Assembly (NCBI GenBank): GCA_030411725.1
Contig: MU839834.1
Span: 248,001 to 312,000, forward strand
DNA length: 64,000 nucleotides
DNA from: Echria macrotheca
Taxonomy: Eukaryota; Ascomycota; Sordariomycetes; Sordariales; Schizotheciaceae
Direction: 5' to 3'
The first letter of the stretch is position 1. Every line of letters starts with the position of its first letter. The notes under the pieces are model-generated. The model saw only the letters and a program-made list of their open reading frames with translations. It made no database searches and was not told where the DNA came from. A program made the translations under genes and the position numbers. Shown piece after piece: positions 34,155 to 44,980 of the stretch.

Positions 34155-35152
34155 GACTAGCACAACGTCTGCTGTGTCGTCCGGGAAAGGCTGATGGTAT
34201 GACTTGGAGTCTCGCTTCGGAAACGCTTCACCGCTCAGGAGGAAAAGATAAAAATGATGAATCCAAGACCCCCCACCTGGAGGTTCAGAATAATAATATT
34301 GGACGAGTAGTTTTCTGGCTTAACATGAGGTTCGCGTCGAGGTGCTGTATTCGAGGTATCATTTTGGATGTGAAAGAGCTGCGTGCTCCAAAATTGGTGG
34401 TTTGCAAAGTCTGGGACGACTGGAAGGCTCGATGGTGACGGTTCAGAGACATCACCCGGCTTCTAGTTTCGGACGGACATCTTGGCTGCTGTTTCCGAGT
34501 GCAATTGATTCCAAGCTTTGCGGAAAGTGGTTCACAGAGCCGGGACCTTAATAGACAACAAGCCGACCTGCTCATGACATGTCGAGGAAGGGCTGAGGTG
34601 TGACGCATCGGCGAGTTGGCCATTGACTTGTTCGGGCCCGATAAGATAAGTTAAGTTGGACCCTGGAACCCCACGTTTGCAGCTGAAGACTTGGCACACC
34701 AAGAAGGGATTCCAGCGCGATGAAGCGTGATCATGATTTCCACGTACAAAAACCCTCCTAGTGTTTGCCTGTAGCATTTTCCTGTGATTGAACACTCGAG
34801 CTTCTCATTCGGAAAACGTGTCGGAAGTTGAAGTGATTGCAGCCCCACATTTTGGTGGACGCCGCATTGCTGACGCTGCCCGTGGCGGCGCATGGGGCTG
34901 AGCTGAGGGCTCCAGCGGATACGGCCTGTGATTTGAGGGAGAAGCCTGAAAAGACCCTGGCCTGGAACACACCCAAGACACAGGCTCGCCGCACATCCAC
35001 ACCCAACCCCGCCTCCTCTCTTGATCGCCCGAACCCTTCACCTTTTACGCTTTGCAACACGTCGACCTCGACCTTATTTCCACTCTCACAGTACTCACAG
35101 TAGTGTTTTCCAGTCTGCATCCGCATCGCTACATCCGCGACACCTCATCAAA
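34155..35152. other. Divergent intergenic region
   Basis: Shared 5' region of the GTPase gene (minus) and the Sec9-like gene (plus). The last 150 bp before 35153 are pyrimidine-rich leader. No gene is supported. Confidence 0.5.
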
Positions 35153-36561
35153 ATGAAGAAGCTCTTTGGCAAGAAGGACAAGTCGGACAGGGGCTCGCCT
35201 GCTCCCCAGGACGAGAACCCTTACGCGAGACAGCCGGCCGAAGACCCGTACGCGAAATCGCCCGCTCCCAGCTTTAGCTCGAACAACTCTGCGCAATCTA
35301 ACCGTCCTATGGGCTTGCCCAGCGGCCCTCGCCCCGGCGGCGCCGGCGGTCTTCCTCGCGGCCCAGCTCCCGGTGCCGGATACGGGGGTCCTCCGCCACC
35401 ATACTCGGGAACACCTCAGCAGGGCGGCAGGGGACCCGCGCCCGCGCCCGCGCAGAACTCGGGTTATGGCAACGATAGGTACGGCGCATCGGGTGGCTAC
35501 GGCGGTAATCGATACGATAACGGCGGCGCTCCCTTTGACAACAAGCAGCCCGGACAATCGTACAACCCCCCTCAGCGACAAGGCGGTTACGGTGGTCTTG
35601 GCGGCGGGGATGACGATAGACGCGGCGACCTGTTCAACAACTACAAACCCCCAGCAGCCCGTCAGAACAACTGGGATTCCGGCCCTGGCGGCGCGTCGCA
35701 ATCTGAATCAGCAGGCGGTGAATACGGGGGCTACGGCGAACAGCGGGAACTGACCGAGGAGGAGCAGGAGGAAATGCAGGTCCAGGACATTAAGAGGGAG
35801 ATTATCAACACCCAGAAAGAGACGATTGCCAGTGGTGGCAGGTCAATGCAACTCATTGGGGCCGGAACAGAGAGCGCTATGAATATTGCCATGTCGCTGG
35901 CACGGCAACGCGAGCATCTGGAGAGCGCCGAAAGGAACATTGATAATGCCAGTAAGTGGTAGAGCGTGTCATATTTAGGTGTTATGCTGACTCGGACGCA
36001 GGCGTCCACAACCGCATTGCCAAGGAGCAGACGAGGCGGCTTGACAAGCTCAACGGCTCCATGTTCAGACCTACCGGATTGTCAAACAAGAAGAAGCTGG
36101 CTGAACTGGATGAGCGAACCAGGCTGAGTGAACAGGAAGAAATGAAAGCCCGCGACGAGGCTCGACGGGGCGCCTACCAGGGCAGGATGCGGATGGAAGG
36201 CGTGATGCAAGACCTCCAACAGCAGCGACCCAGCCAGCTTGGTGCTTCCAAAGCCAACCGGTCGAGAAGAGAAGAGTTCAAGTTCGAGGACGACGATGGC
36301 GAACAAGAAGCCAACAACGAGGAGATTGACCAGCTCACGGACCAGATCGCCGCCGGTGTCACGATGTTGAACTCAGCAGCTCGTGTTATCAACGCTGAGC
36401 TCGAAGACCACAATAGAATAGTGGAGCGCCTCACAGAAAAGGTGAGTCTTGCGCTTATGGCTCACAGCTAGAGATACTGACATTGCCGATAGAGCGAAAA
36501 TGCACACAACCAGGTGCGGAGAAACCACGTCGAGCTCGAGCGGGCCGCTCGGTTGAAGTAA
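35153..36561 (+). CDS. sec9: Sec9/SNAP-25-like Qbc-SNARE
   Basis: Plasma-membrane t-SNARE light chain for exocytosis. Three exons (35153-35951, 36002-36441, 36493-36561) give about 435 aa. It starts MKKLFGKKDK, as fungal Sec9 proteins do, followed by NPYA and DPYAK motifs and a long Gly/Pro/Tyr/Asn-rich disordered region to about residue 190. The Qb SNARE helix (about 215-270) includes SLARQREHLESAERNIDNAS with the central Gln in place. The Qc helix (about 370-435) reads ARVINAELEDHNRIVERLTE. Against SNAP-25 the position of the ionic-layer Gln in this second helix holds His (ELEDHNR versus EIDTQNR). There is no transmembrane segment and no Cys cluster, as in yeast Sec9. Splice sites join GCCA/GC and AAG/AGC in phase. 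Confidence 0.88.
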
Positions 36562-37276
36562 TTGGGATTGTGTTAGAAATGGGAGCAGGAAACAGGTTGC
36601 GTTTTGATAATGATTCCGGCGTTCCTACATCAATGCATTCGACTAGCAGAACATCAGGTTGTTTACGGAGTAGTTCTCAGCTGTAATGGACCATCATGTT
36701 GTGACTGACCAGTCGGTATGGGTGTTGCCAGCCTACAAAATCCTTCATGATCTATCTCGCCCGGCTCTCAAGCCTGATGTTGCTGTGAATAAGCTCTTTT
36801 TCGGAAAGATACTAAAATACGGAGGACTGATGAAGCAGGAAACCGAATTGTCGCGTATCAAGACAACTTGGTGCTCTGTTAACCCTAACCCGGAAACGAA
36901 ATTTTGAGTATCCTGCCGATGCACCTGTGTGGGGCTCTCTTGCCTCATCAACATCTGGAGAAACTTGAACTCACCACTTGTCCAGATGAAAAGGGCCTGC
37001 GTGTTGGATCCAAAAGAAGATCCCTTATCAGGAAAACTAACGAAACGCACCGATATTTGGGCTCGAGTTCGTTAGCCAGCATCTGAGAACCAGCCAGCTT
37101 TTTCACCCAGCAAAATCTTCACATATCCACCACCCTTCCTCTTTTGTCTCACTCATCCTGTCGTCAACCCGTTTTTACAAAGTCTTGCCAGGAGAGAAGG
37201 AAGTGGGAAGCGCCCCTGAACTTGCAGAGGGCTGTCGAACGAAGCGACGCCAGCGACAATTGACAGCACAGTAAAC
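36562..37276. other. Intergenic region
   Basis: 3' flank of the Sec9-like gene and 5' leader of the helicase gene. Small frames here show no features. Confidence 0.55.
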
Positions 37277-39607
37277 ATGTCGAAAAAGAGGAAGCACGAG
37301 TCCAACCCGAATATCATCAAAGTCGGAGACAAGATTCTCTCGCTGGAAGGCTATCTGACCAAAACAAAAAAGCCCCGCCACGACGAGCCCGCACCATCCC
37401 AAGATGCTTCTCCTGGTCCAGACAGTGCGGCAGGGCCTCCACAACCAGCCCAGACAGATGCACAAAAGCCAAAAGGGTCCACGCCAAAACCATCAGGCGA
37501 TCCAGCATTCTTTTCCACTCGCCAGGCCCTGCCCATCTGGAAGTACCAGGACGACATCCGGCGTGTGCTGCAGAAGACGGACGTGGTGGTGCTGGTCGGC
37601 GAGACAGGCTCCGGAAAGAGTACCCAGGTCCCCCAGTTCCTGTACCAGGAGAAATGGTGCCGGCGCCGCACTGTCAAGGTTACCAACGCAGACGGCCGCG
37701 ACGAAGAGGTTGCCGTCGGCGGCATGATTGCCATTACGCAGCCGCGGAGGGTCGCCGCGACGACACTCGCGCACCGAGTGTCCAAGGAGGCAGGTACGCC
37801 CTTGGCGGGAACCAGCCGGGGCAACGAAAAGGGAAATAGCGGTGGAACGAAGGGGTTGGTAGGCTACTCAGTGCGGTTCGACCACCGCGTGCCCAAGGGG
37901 ACTCGCATCAAATATATGACCGAGGGAATGTTGCTGCAAGAGCTCTTGAGAGACCCCCATCTCCGGCAGTACAGTGCCATTGTGGTGGACGAGATCCATG
38001 AGCGGAGCATCGATGTGGATCTGCTCTCCGGCTTCCTCAAGCAGATCGTCACGGGCGACAAGAAGGGCAGGGGGGGCGTGCCGTTGAAGGTGGTGGTCAT
38101 GAGCGCTACAGCTAATGTCGACAAGATACGGAACTTTTTCTCAGGGGCGGATAGCGAGCATGAAGAAGCAAGGACGCCAGTTGAATTCCTCCAGATCGAG
38201 GGGAGACAGTTTCCCGTCGAGATTGTCCACACACCCAAACCAGTACCCGACATCCAGGAGGCGATGCTCAAGACGATTTTCAAACTTCATACGGAACAAC
38301 CACTCTCCGATAAGCACGGGAAACACGACATATTGGCTTTTCTCACCGGCCAGGAGGAAATTGAGTCGGCGCAGCGGCTGATCGAAGAGTACGCAGGCAC
38401 GCTTGCCTCCAACGTACCCAAGATCAGGGTGCTGCCCTTGTTCGGACAGCTGTCCATGGAGGCGCAGCATGAGGCATTCCAACCTGTCAAGGCTCCGTTT
38501 ACGAGAAAGGTGGTGCTCGCAACCAACATCGCTGAGACATCCGTCACGGTCCCCGGGGTGAGATATGTCGTCGACTGCGGAAAGTCAAAGGTCAGGCAAT
38601 TCCGGGCACGGCTAGGCATGGAGTCTCTCCTCGCGAAGCCGATTTCCAAGTCCTCGGCCATCCAGAGGGCCGGTCGTGCCGGTCGTGAAGGGCCTGGCAA
38701 ATGCTACAGGCTCTATACCGAGGAGAGCTATGACACGCTACTGCAACCAACAGATCTCCCCGAGATTCTTCGTACCGACGTGACTGGCGCCATCCTGACC
38801 ATGAAAGCACGGGGTATCGATGATGTGATGTCATTTCCCCTTATGGATCGTCCAGATGTCGAGTCGGTCGGGAAGGCGTTGATACATCTCCACATGCTCC
38901 AGGCATTGGACGACAAGGCGGTCATCACGGAGATCGGCCGCAAGATGGTTCTCTTCCCGGTAACGGCTCCGTACGCGCGCGTCCTCCTCGCCGCGGCAGA
39001 CCCAAAGCACGACTGCCTGCTCGAAGTCATCGACATCGTCTCGATCATCACGTCAGGCGAGGATGTCTTTATGCAGATCCGCTCCGAGGAGGAGGGCCAT
39101 GAGGACGTAGAGGTCCTGCGCAAGGAGCTCTGGCGACGCGAGGGCGACCTGATCACGTACCTGACGACGATGCAGCGGTACACGTCGGAGAACGCGGACC
39201 GGGCGCGGTGGTGCAAGGAGCGGCGGATCAAGCTGCGCAACATGCGGCAGGCGCTCAACATCCGCAAGCAGCTGCGGGCGCTGTGCGAGCGCCACGGGCT
39301 TCTGAAGGAGCCGGCGCCGGCGGATCCGCAGCCGTTCGTGCCGACATCGCCGGAGCGCGCAGAGCAGATCGTCCGGTGTTTTCTGCGCGGGTTCGCGCTC
39401 AAGACGGCGCTGCTGGCGCCTGACTTGAGCTATGTCACGTCGGCGGGCAAGCATGTGGTGGCGATTCATCCGTCGAGCGTGCTGCATGGGCAGAAGAAGG
39501 AGGCTATCATGTTTCTGGAGCATGTGTACACGCAGAAGAATTATGCCAAGAAGGTCAGCGTCGTCCAGGCTGAGTGGGTTGCGCAGGCGTTTGAGGGGAC
39601 TCTGTAG
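37277..39607 (+). CDS. dhr2: DEAH-box RNA helicase, Dhr2-like
   Basis: Single exon of 776 aa; nucleolar ATP-dependent RNA helicase likely acting in 18S rRNA processing (yeast Dhr2 is 735 aa). The N-terminal 80 residues are basic and disordered (MSKKRKHESN...). Then STRQALPIWKYQDDIRRVL leads into motif I GETGSGKSTQ, motif Ia TQPRRVAAT, motif II DEIHERS, motif III SATAN, motif V TNIAETSVTVPGV and motif VI QRAGRAGREG. The winged-helix/ratchet and OB-fold regions follow. OB-fold text includes VTSAGKHVVAIHPSSVLHG and the protein ends VAQAFEGTL. Motif II is DEIH rather than DEAH. A 30-residue insert sits between motifs I and Ia (RTVKVTNADGRDEEVAVGG), and a Gly/Asn/Ser-rich loop follows Ia, as in other fungal Dhr2 proteins. 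Confidence 0.92.
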   Translation: MSKKRKHESNPNIIKVGDKILSLEGYLTKTKKPRHDEPAPSQDASPGPDSAAGPPQPAQTDAQKPKGSTPKPSGDPAFFSTRQALPIWKYQDDIRRVLQKTDVVVLVGETGSGKSTQVPQFLYQEKWCRRRTVKVTNADGRDEEVAVGGMIAITQPRRVAATTLAHRVSKEAGTPLAGTSRGNEKGNSGGTKGLVGYSVRFDHRVPKGTRIKYMTEGMLLQELLRDPHLRQYSAIVVDEIHERSIDVDLLSGFLKQIVTGDKKGRGGVPLKVVVMSATANVDKIRNFFSGADSEHEEARTPVEFLQIEGRQFPVEIVHTPKPVPDIQEAMLKTIFKLHTEQPLSDKHGKHDILAFLTGQEEIESAQRLIEEYAGTLASNVPKIRVLPLFGQLSMEAQHEAFQPVKAPFTRKVVLATNIAETSVTVPGVRYVVDCGKSKVRQFRARLGMESLLAKPISKSSAIQRAGRAGREGPGKCYRLYTEESYDTLLQPTDLPEILRTDVTGAILTMKARGIDDVMSFPLMDRPDVESVGKALIHLHMLQALDDKAVITEIGRKMVLFPVTAPYARVLLAAADPKHDCLLEVIDIVSIITSGEDVFMQIRSEEEGHEDVEVLRKELWRREGDLITYLTTMQRYTSENADRARWCKERRIKLRNMRQALNIRKQLRALCERHGLLKEPAPADPQPFVPTSPERAEQIVRCFLRGFALKTALLAPDLSYVTSAGKHVVAIHPSSVLHGQKKEAIMFLEHVYTQKNYAKKVSVVQAEWVAQAFEGTL

Positions 39608-40027
39608 CGTGGCAGGGCAGAGGACATGGCGTTTGATATGTTGAGTGGTGGGCTGAGTGAAGAGTATGGATTGTTCGGAGAGGTCTACTATTTGTGTCCT
39701 GGTTGAAGATTCAAGGTAGCAATACACATCAGGCGATAGCCTCACTTCCGAGTTTTCAGGTTCGCCCGGGATTTTCATGTAACCTGAGTTTGTCTAGCAC
39801 CAGGCTTTGCTTGATGGCATAGACCGGCCTTGCTTCCTCACAAGATGGACTTTTAAAAACCAGCTGTAAATGAAGGGCAAACCAGTGTTAACTACTCGGT
39901 GTTTTGTTTCTATGGTGTGGTTTCCGTGGTGATGAGCATGATGGGGAGAAAAAAAGTCACCGCGGCTGTCCAGCAACCAACCAATGATGGGCTCCCAAAC
40001 ACGCAAGTATGACTTTACGCCACAGCA
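39608..40027. other. 3' flank of helicase gene
   Basis: No gene is seen. The first copy of the 36-bp repeat motif starts at 40028. Confidence 0.55.
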
Positions 40028-43000
40028 ATCACTGCAATTTCTACTCTGGCGGAGGGGATGAAGATGGAAGCTTTTGGGCGTGGGGGTTACACCAGCTCAT
40101 GCAACGCTCCCGTCGCTCGACGGGAGAGAGATCCAGTGTGAGGTGTGAGTCACACGCCAAATCACTGCAATTTCCTCCTCGCCGGAGGGGATGAAAATGT
40201 AAGGTTTTAAAAAGGACGTGGGCGAGCCCCGCTGCGGCTCATGCAAGGTTCGGGGAGTTTCCAGGGAGAAATCACTGCAATTTCTTCCTCGCGGGAGGGG
40301 ATGAAGAGGGAAGTTTTTGGACGTAGGAAAGAGCCTTGCGGGTCATATAGCAAGGCTGTCAACCTCTCAGATATAAGCAATGATCACTGCAATTTCTTAC
40401 CCGCTGGAGGGGATGAATCCCCGGCTCCCCAGTGCATGGAAGATGGTACCATATTGTGTCGGGAAGGTGGGAAAATATGTGGGAATGTGAGGACGGGCAC
40501 CTTCCCATCCTAACTGCCCATACTCTACAAGCTTGAAAACCAGACACGGCCTGTGGGGGGGGCAGGTATATAAGTCAACTTTTGAGAGTCAGACTTCAGC
40601 GAAGTAGCTCAGATCACCGAATTGCCATAAAGAGCACCATCTCCTCGGGGGTGTATATGCGACCAAATCCTGCCGGGGAGCCTTCGCTTCAGATATAAGA
40701 GAGGGCTATTTCTCGGTTGTTCTTTATTTTTTTCCTCTCTCTCTCTCTGTTCTCTCAGAAGGCTGGCCGCTCTCGAGAGACGCAGCTCTGTGGCTGCGGT
40801 GGAACTGGTAGAGAGGGTGTATGGTGGTGTTGGGAATGAGGTTGCTTGGATGGAGAGGTGTTGACCAGAGGGCGGGCGGTCGAGACGTCTTGTTGGCACA
40901 TTTTCACTCTCGTAGAACGATTTGCGGGTAGACTACCGAGGCTGTTGTGTGAAGCAGATACAATAGGTAGAAGTAAAGGTTTCATGCTTCTATCAAAGTG
41001 GTCTGGACGGAGAACGGGTAGGTATGCTGACTGAAGCCTGGCTCAACATTGAGGAGCTTAAGAACTCAAGAAAGACACGTCTAGTGTTCAACACTTTCTT
41101 GGATGTATGTGTATCGACGGATATCGAGCCTATAGGCTCTGCATCATGATCCCAAGAGCCTTGATATAGGACTAGATGTTGAGACCAAGTCCAGCTCTGG
41201 CGATGTTTAACTTGAGCGTGGAAGAAATATGTCCTGAGATGGGATGTCGTGGAATCAACCTTGGAAGTAAATGAAGCTATTCCCAGAGATGGGTATCACC
41301 CAAGAGATGCCCAAGAGAAGAGCCTCACCGAAGGCACTGCATTTTCTACCCGCCTGGAGGGGGTGAAGAGGGAGCCTTACTATGTAAGACGGGAAGGCTC
41401 CGGGCAGGCATCTTGGTGTTCCGTCACCCGACGTCTGCAGATCTGCTCCGGAGCCCGCCAATCGTCGATGTCCTCACTGCAATTTCTCGCCCACCGGAGG
41501 GAATGAGAAACATCACACACCCGGGGGTGAACGGCTGTTTGCCCTCTCAACCTGGCATACCAGCCCGCCCCTCTTTTGAATGCAGAGCCTTGACGCCTAT
41601 AGGTAGTTAATGTATGCATGCCACGGAGGCGCAGAGCCTCAACCCCCAATCACTGCAATTTCTCACCCGCCGGAGGGGATTGGGGAAACCGTCAGGTGCG
41701 CAGTTGATGGCATTCCTCCGAGTCTAACACCGCCAGTACCATTTCCTTGCCGGAGGGTTATCAAGCTCGGTTTGCACGTACCTACCTGTTAGGCCGGGAA
41801 GGAGCACGCTCGTGGGATAGCAGGAGCACACGGATCGCAATCACCTGGATACAGCCAGTCGAGGGCTCACCTCTCCTCTTCCACAAGACAAGCATATTTA
41901 GCACCAGTCTCTAAGGTACCCTAGGCACACGCCTGGAAAAGCGAGTGACTCAAGCCAATGATCATCGGGCTAGAGCGAGTAATTCATCGTGACTGAAGTT
42001 TCTATCTCGCCATAGGGCATGGCTGCTGGCAAGAGATGATTGGCCAAGTACCTACATGCCTAATGAAACCTGAGAGAGTGACAGGAGATGTAGGTCCGAG
42101 AGATGTAGGTCTCCTCTCCCAGAGAGAGATGTGCCGTAAGTCCATCACTGCACTTTCCTGCTCGCTGGAGGGCATGACTGCTGGCTAGAGATGATTGGCT
42201 GCCTAATGAGACCCAGAGTGTGCGCCGTTACACGAATTTGGCGACCTCGTGGTATGGCCCAGCACTGCAATTTTCTCCTCGCTGGAGGGGATGAAAAGGT
42301 AACTGCCTCTGGGGCGGTCTAGATGCAACCCTCCAATTGCGTGATTCTGGGGGTCGACGAGGCGCTGAGATGCATCATCACTGCGATTTTGAGCCCGCCA
42401 GAGGGAAGGAAAGTCTCTCTCCAGGTAGGTACGGTTCGAGTAGCGGTGAGAAAAGGCGCGGCAGTCCGCCTTGCTGTACCTATAGCTCGACACTTAAGCC
42501 CACTCACTGCAATTTTCAACCCGCCAGAGGGGATGAAACTGTAAGCCGTGGTGGCCCTTAGAAGGATCTGCCAATCCCACAGTAGCTACCATAACGATGA
42601 TTAGCTCGGAGCACTGCAATTTGGAGCCTACCAGAGGAGATGAAGGAGGGGGTGAAAGCCTGCCGCCCTGGGAGCGGCAAAAGGGGCTAAGCAGACCATC
42701 GTCCAATCTTGTCCCCAAAGGAAAAACCTCAACACTATTTTGGCCCGTCGGAGGGGGTGAAAACGAGCAGACCAATTAAGTCTACTTTCACGGTGAGGCT
42801 GGCGACATAATATTTTCACTGCAATTTTTCACTCCGAAGAGGAAAGTGATCGAGAAGAAGGCTTTGCGCTGGGAAGTGTGCCATTCACCAGGTCACTCGA
42901 ATATCGGCTCTCTGGAGAGGAGCAGGAGCTGCAGAGCATGTCGCCGTTATTGAAGCACATCTCGGTCATCCTCTGTCATAACCCTTGAGAGATATTCCGC

Positions 43001-44449
43001 CAAGGCATTGCTATCCATAACAGGACTCATAATTCTTTGATGAACCCCGGCTTATTGTGCTCCACTGCTACCCCTTGCGGGTGACAGCTAGGGAACAGCG
43101 ACTTCTCAGAACAAAAGAGAGAGTGCAAAGTTAATGTCAGCCTCAATAGCTTCCCCCTACCCCCTACGAGTCACACACTCTGGATTCCCAGACCGCATAT
43201 TTACAACTACTTGATGAAACAGCGCATCTGTACATGCTCTTCGAAGTATGACCCGGAGATATTCCGGGTGCCTCACCACTTCAACTTTTAGCCTTCACAA
43301 GGATGAGATTCCGTCGGAATGGGGCTCACATCATCAGGCTGCTACACCATCCAATCACGAGGTTTGCTGACGTTCCACAACACGAACTAATGCTGTATAA
43401 AAGGAGCCAGATATCCCCCAGCCACCAGGTTCACTGCAATTTTCAACTCGCGAGAAGACATGGTTGGGGCGCGAACCATGGCGAGCCTTGGCCTTGTCGA
43501 GCACTGCAATATTGTCTGAATCCAAGGCCATGAAGTCAGACTACGGGAGAACCTTGACTCACATATTCCACTCCGGTCTTCACCACCCAGAGGGGATTGA
43601 GTGTTCAGGATGTATAGCCAGTTTTATGGTCACTCTACCATGGAAGGTTCCAACTCGCCATGACATGGAAGGAAAGGTAGATTGCTGGTAATGTCGCTAT
43701 CTTGGACTCATTGTTTACTTGCACTGGCAAACAGATGAAGTTATCCACAACCAGTTGCTAGATAAATAGACTATCTTCCTTGGCCAAGATGACCAGATCT
43801 TAGCTGAATATACATTACAGGCTCCCTCCTACGAGCTCAGTTTCCCACACAAGAGGGGGACTCATTATCGTCGAATAGATATTATATCAGTACCTCGGTG
43901 CTTTCCATCCCACCACGAGAGCCGAAGCTCTAGCCGTGGGAGTCAAAATCGGACATACCGCTAGCTATTGAGCAGAGGTCTATCCGGCCATCTTTGCCTC
44001 CTTCATTACCGGACTAGTCTTTAAGCATCCTCGCCGCCGAAGCAGGGAGCTTCCAGTAGAAGAAGCGTTCTTACTTGAAACCCCTTGAAGCCCCTGGACC
44101 GTCACCAGGAGACTACCACGACTAACGATTGCGTGAGGATTGCCATCGAACTTGCCAGGCAGCCGCTAGTCGACTGAGCGACGGCGCCTAAGTCGGACAA
44201 ATGGGATTCTATCCACGGCTCCCTTTATTTTGGGATCTTCACTGCCAATTTCACTCTTCCGGAGGGGATGAAGAACACAGCACCGTCGGCAACGACCGCA
44301 CCTCCTTCTAACCCAGTGGAGGTGATACTACCAAAATCACAACCTCCAAAACTGTCCGAGATCCGCTTCATACGTATTAAGCGGTAACTATACAAGTTCC
44401 ACCGAAACGGTTGGGGGCCACCTCTTTCGTGAGTAGTGCCGGAAGGGGC

Positions 44450-44465
44450 GGGGGGGGGGGGGGGG
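44450..44465 (+). repeat. Poly-G tract
   Basis: A run of about 16 consecutive G residues inside the repeat-array region. It may be a sequencing or assembly soft spot. Confidence 0.8.
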
Positions 44466-44920
44466 TCTGGGGTTTTGGTCTATAAGCCCTCACTACGGAT
44501 TTGTACCTAGGTTAAGGTATCACCAACCTCAACAAGACCTGAAACCTTGTAGAATGTAAACCGGCCAGTTGCAAATTCATACCCGGGTCTTGCAACAGAT
44601 ATAGGAAGTAGCTGGGTGGGCAGTTGGGTAAAATGTCGACGGGCCCAACTGAGCTACAACAGTATCATGAGAACGCGTCTCGACACGGGACGTGCTTAGA
44701 CGTAGGCACGTCCCTCACTGCAATTTTCACTCTGGTGGAGAGGGTATGATGGAGGTGGTGAAAAAACGGTTCGGTGGTGGAGGCGGAGCGGCATGCCGGA
44801 GTCTCGGTCTAGCTGTTCACTGCACTTTTCACTCTGGCGGAGGGTACGGATCTTACTTATAGCACAACAGCCTGACTTCAAGGTAAGTACGCGGCGGCGG
44901 TGGTGAAGAGGCGGCGCCAT

Positions 44921-44980
44921 TGGCGGCGCGTCCAATGGAGGCGCGTCCAACGGCGCCGCATCCAACGGCGCCGCATCCAA
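44921..44980 (+). repeat. 15-bp minisatellite, about four units
   Basis: Four adjacent units of about 15 bp built on GGCGC(G/C)G(T/C)(A)TCCAA are found directly before the motif copy at 44981. They alternate GCGCGTCCAA and GCCGCATCCAA forms. Confidence 0.7.

Noticed and set aside
39053..39778. 241-codon minus-strand frame
   Set aside because: Antisense shadow of the helicase gene.
40599..40625. tRNA-like AGTAGCTCAGAT sequence
   Set aside because: Only a D-arm-like string is present; no acceptor stem, anticodon arm or B box could be formed.
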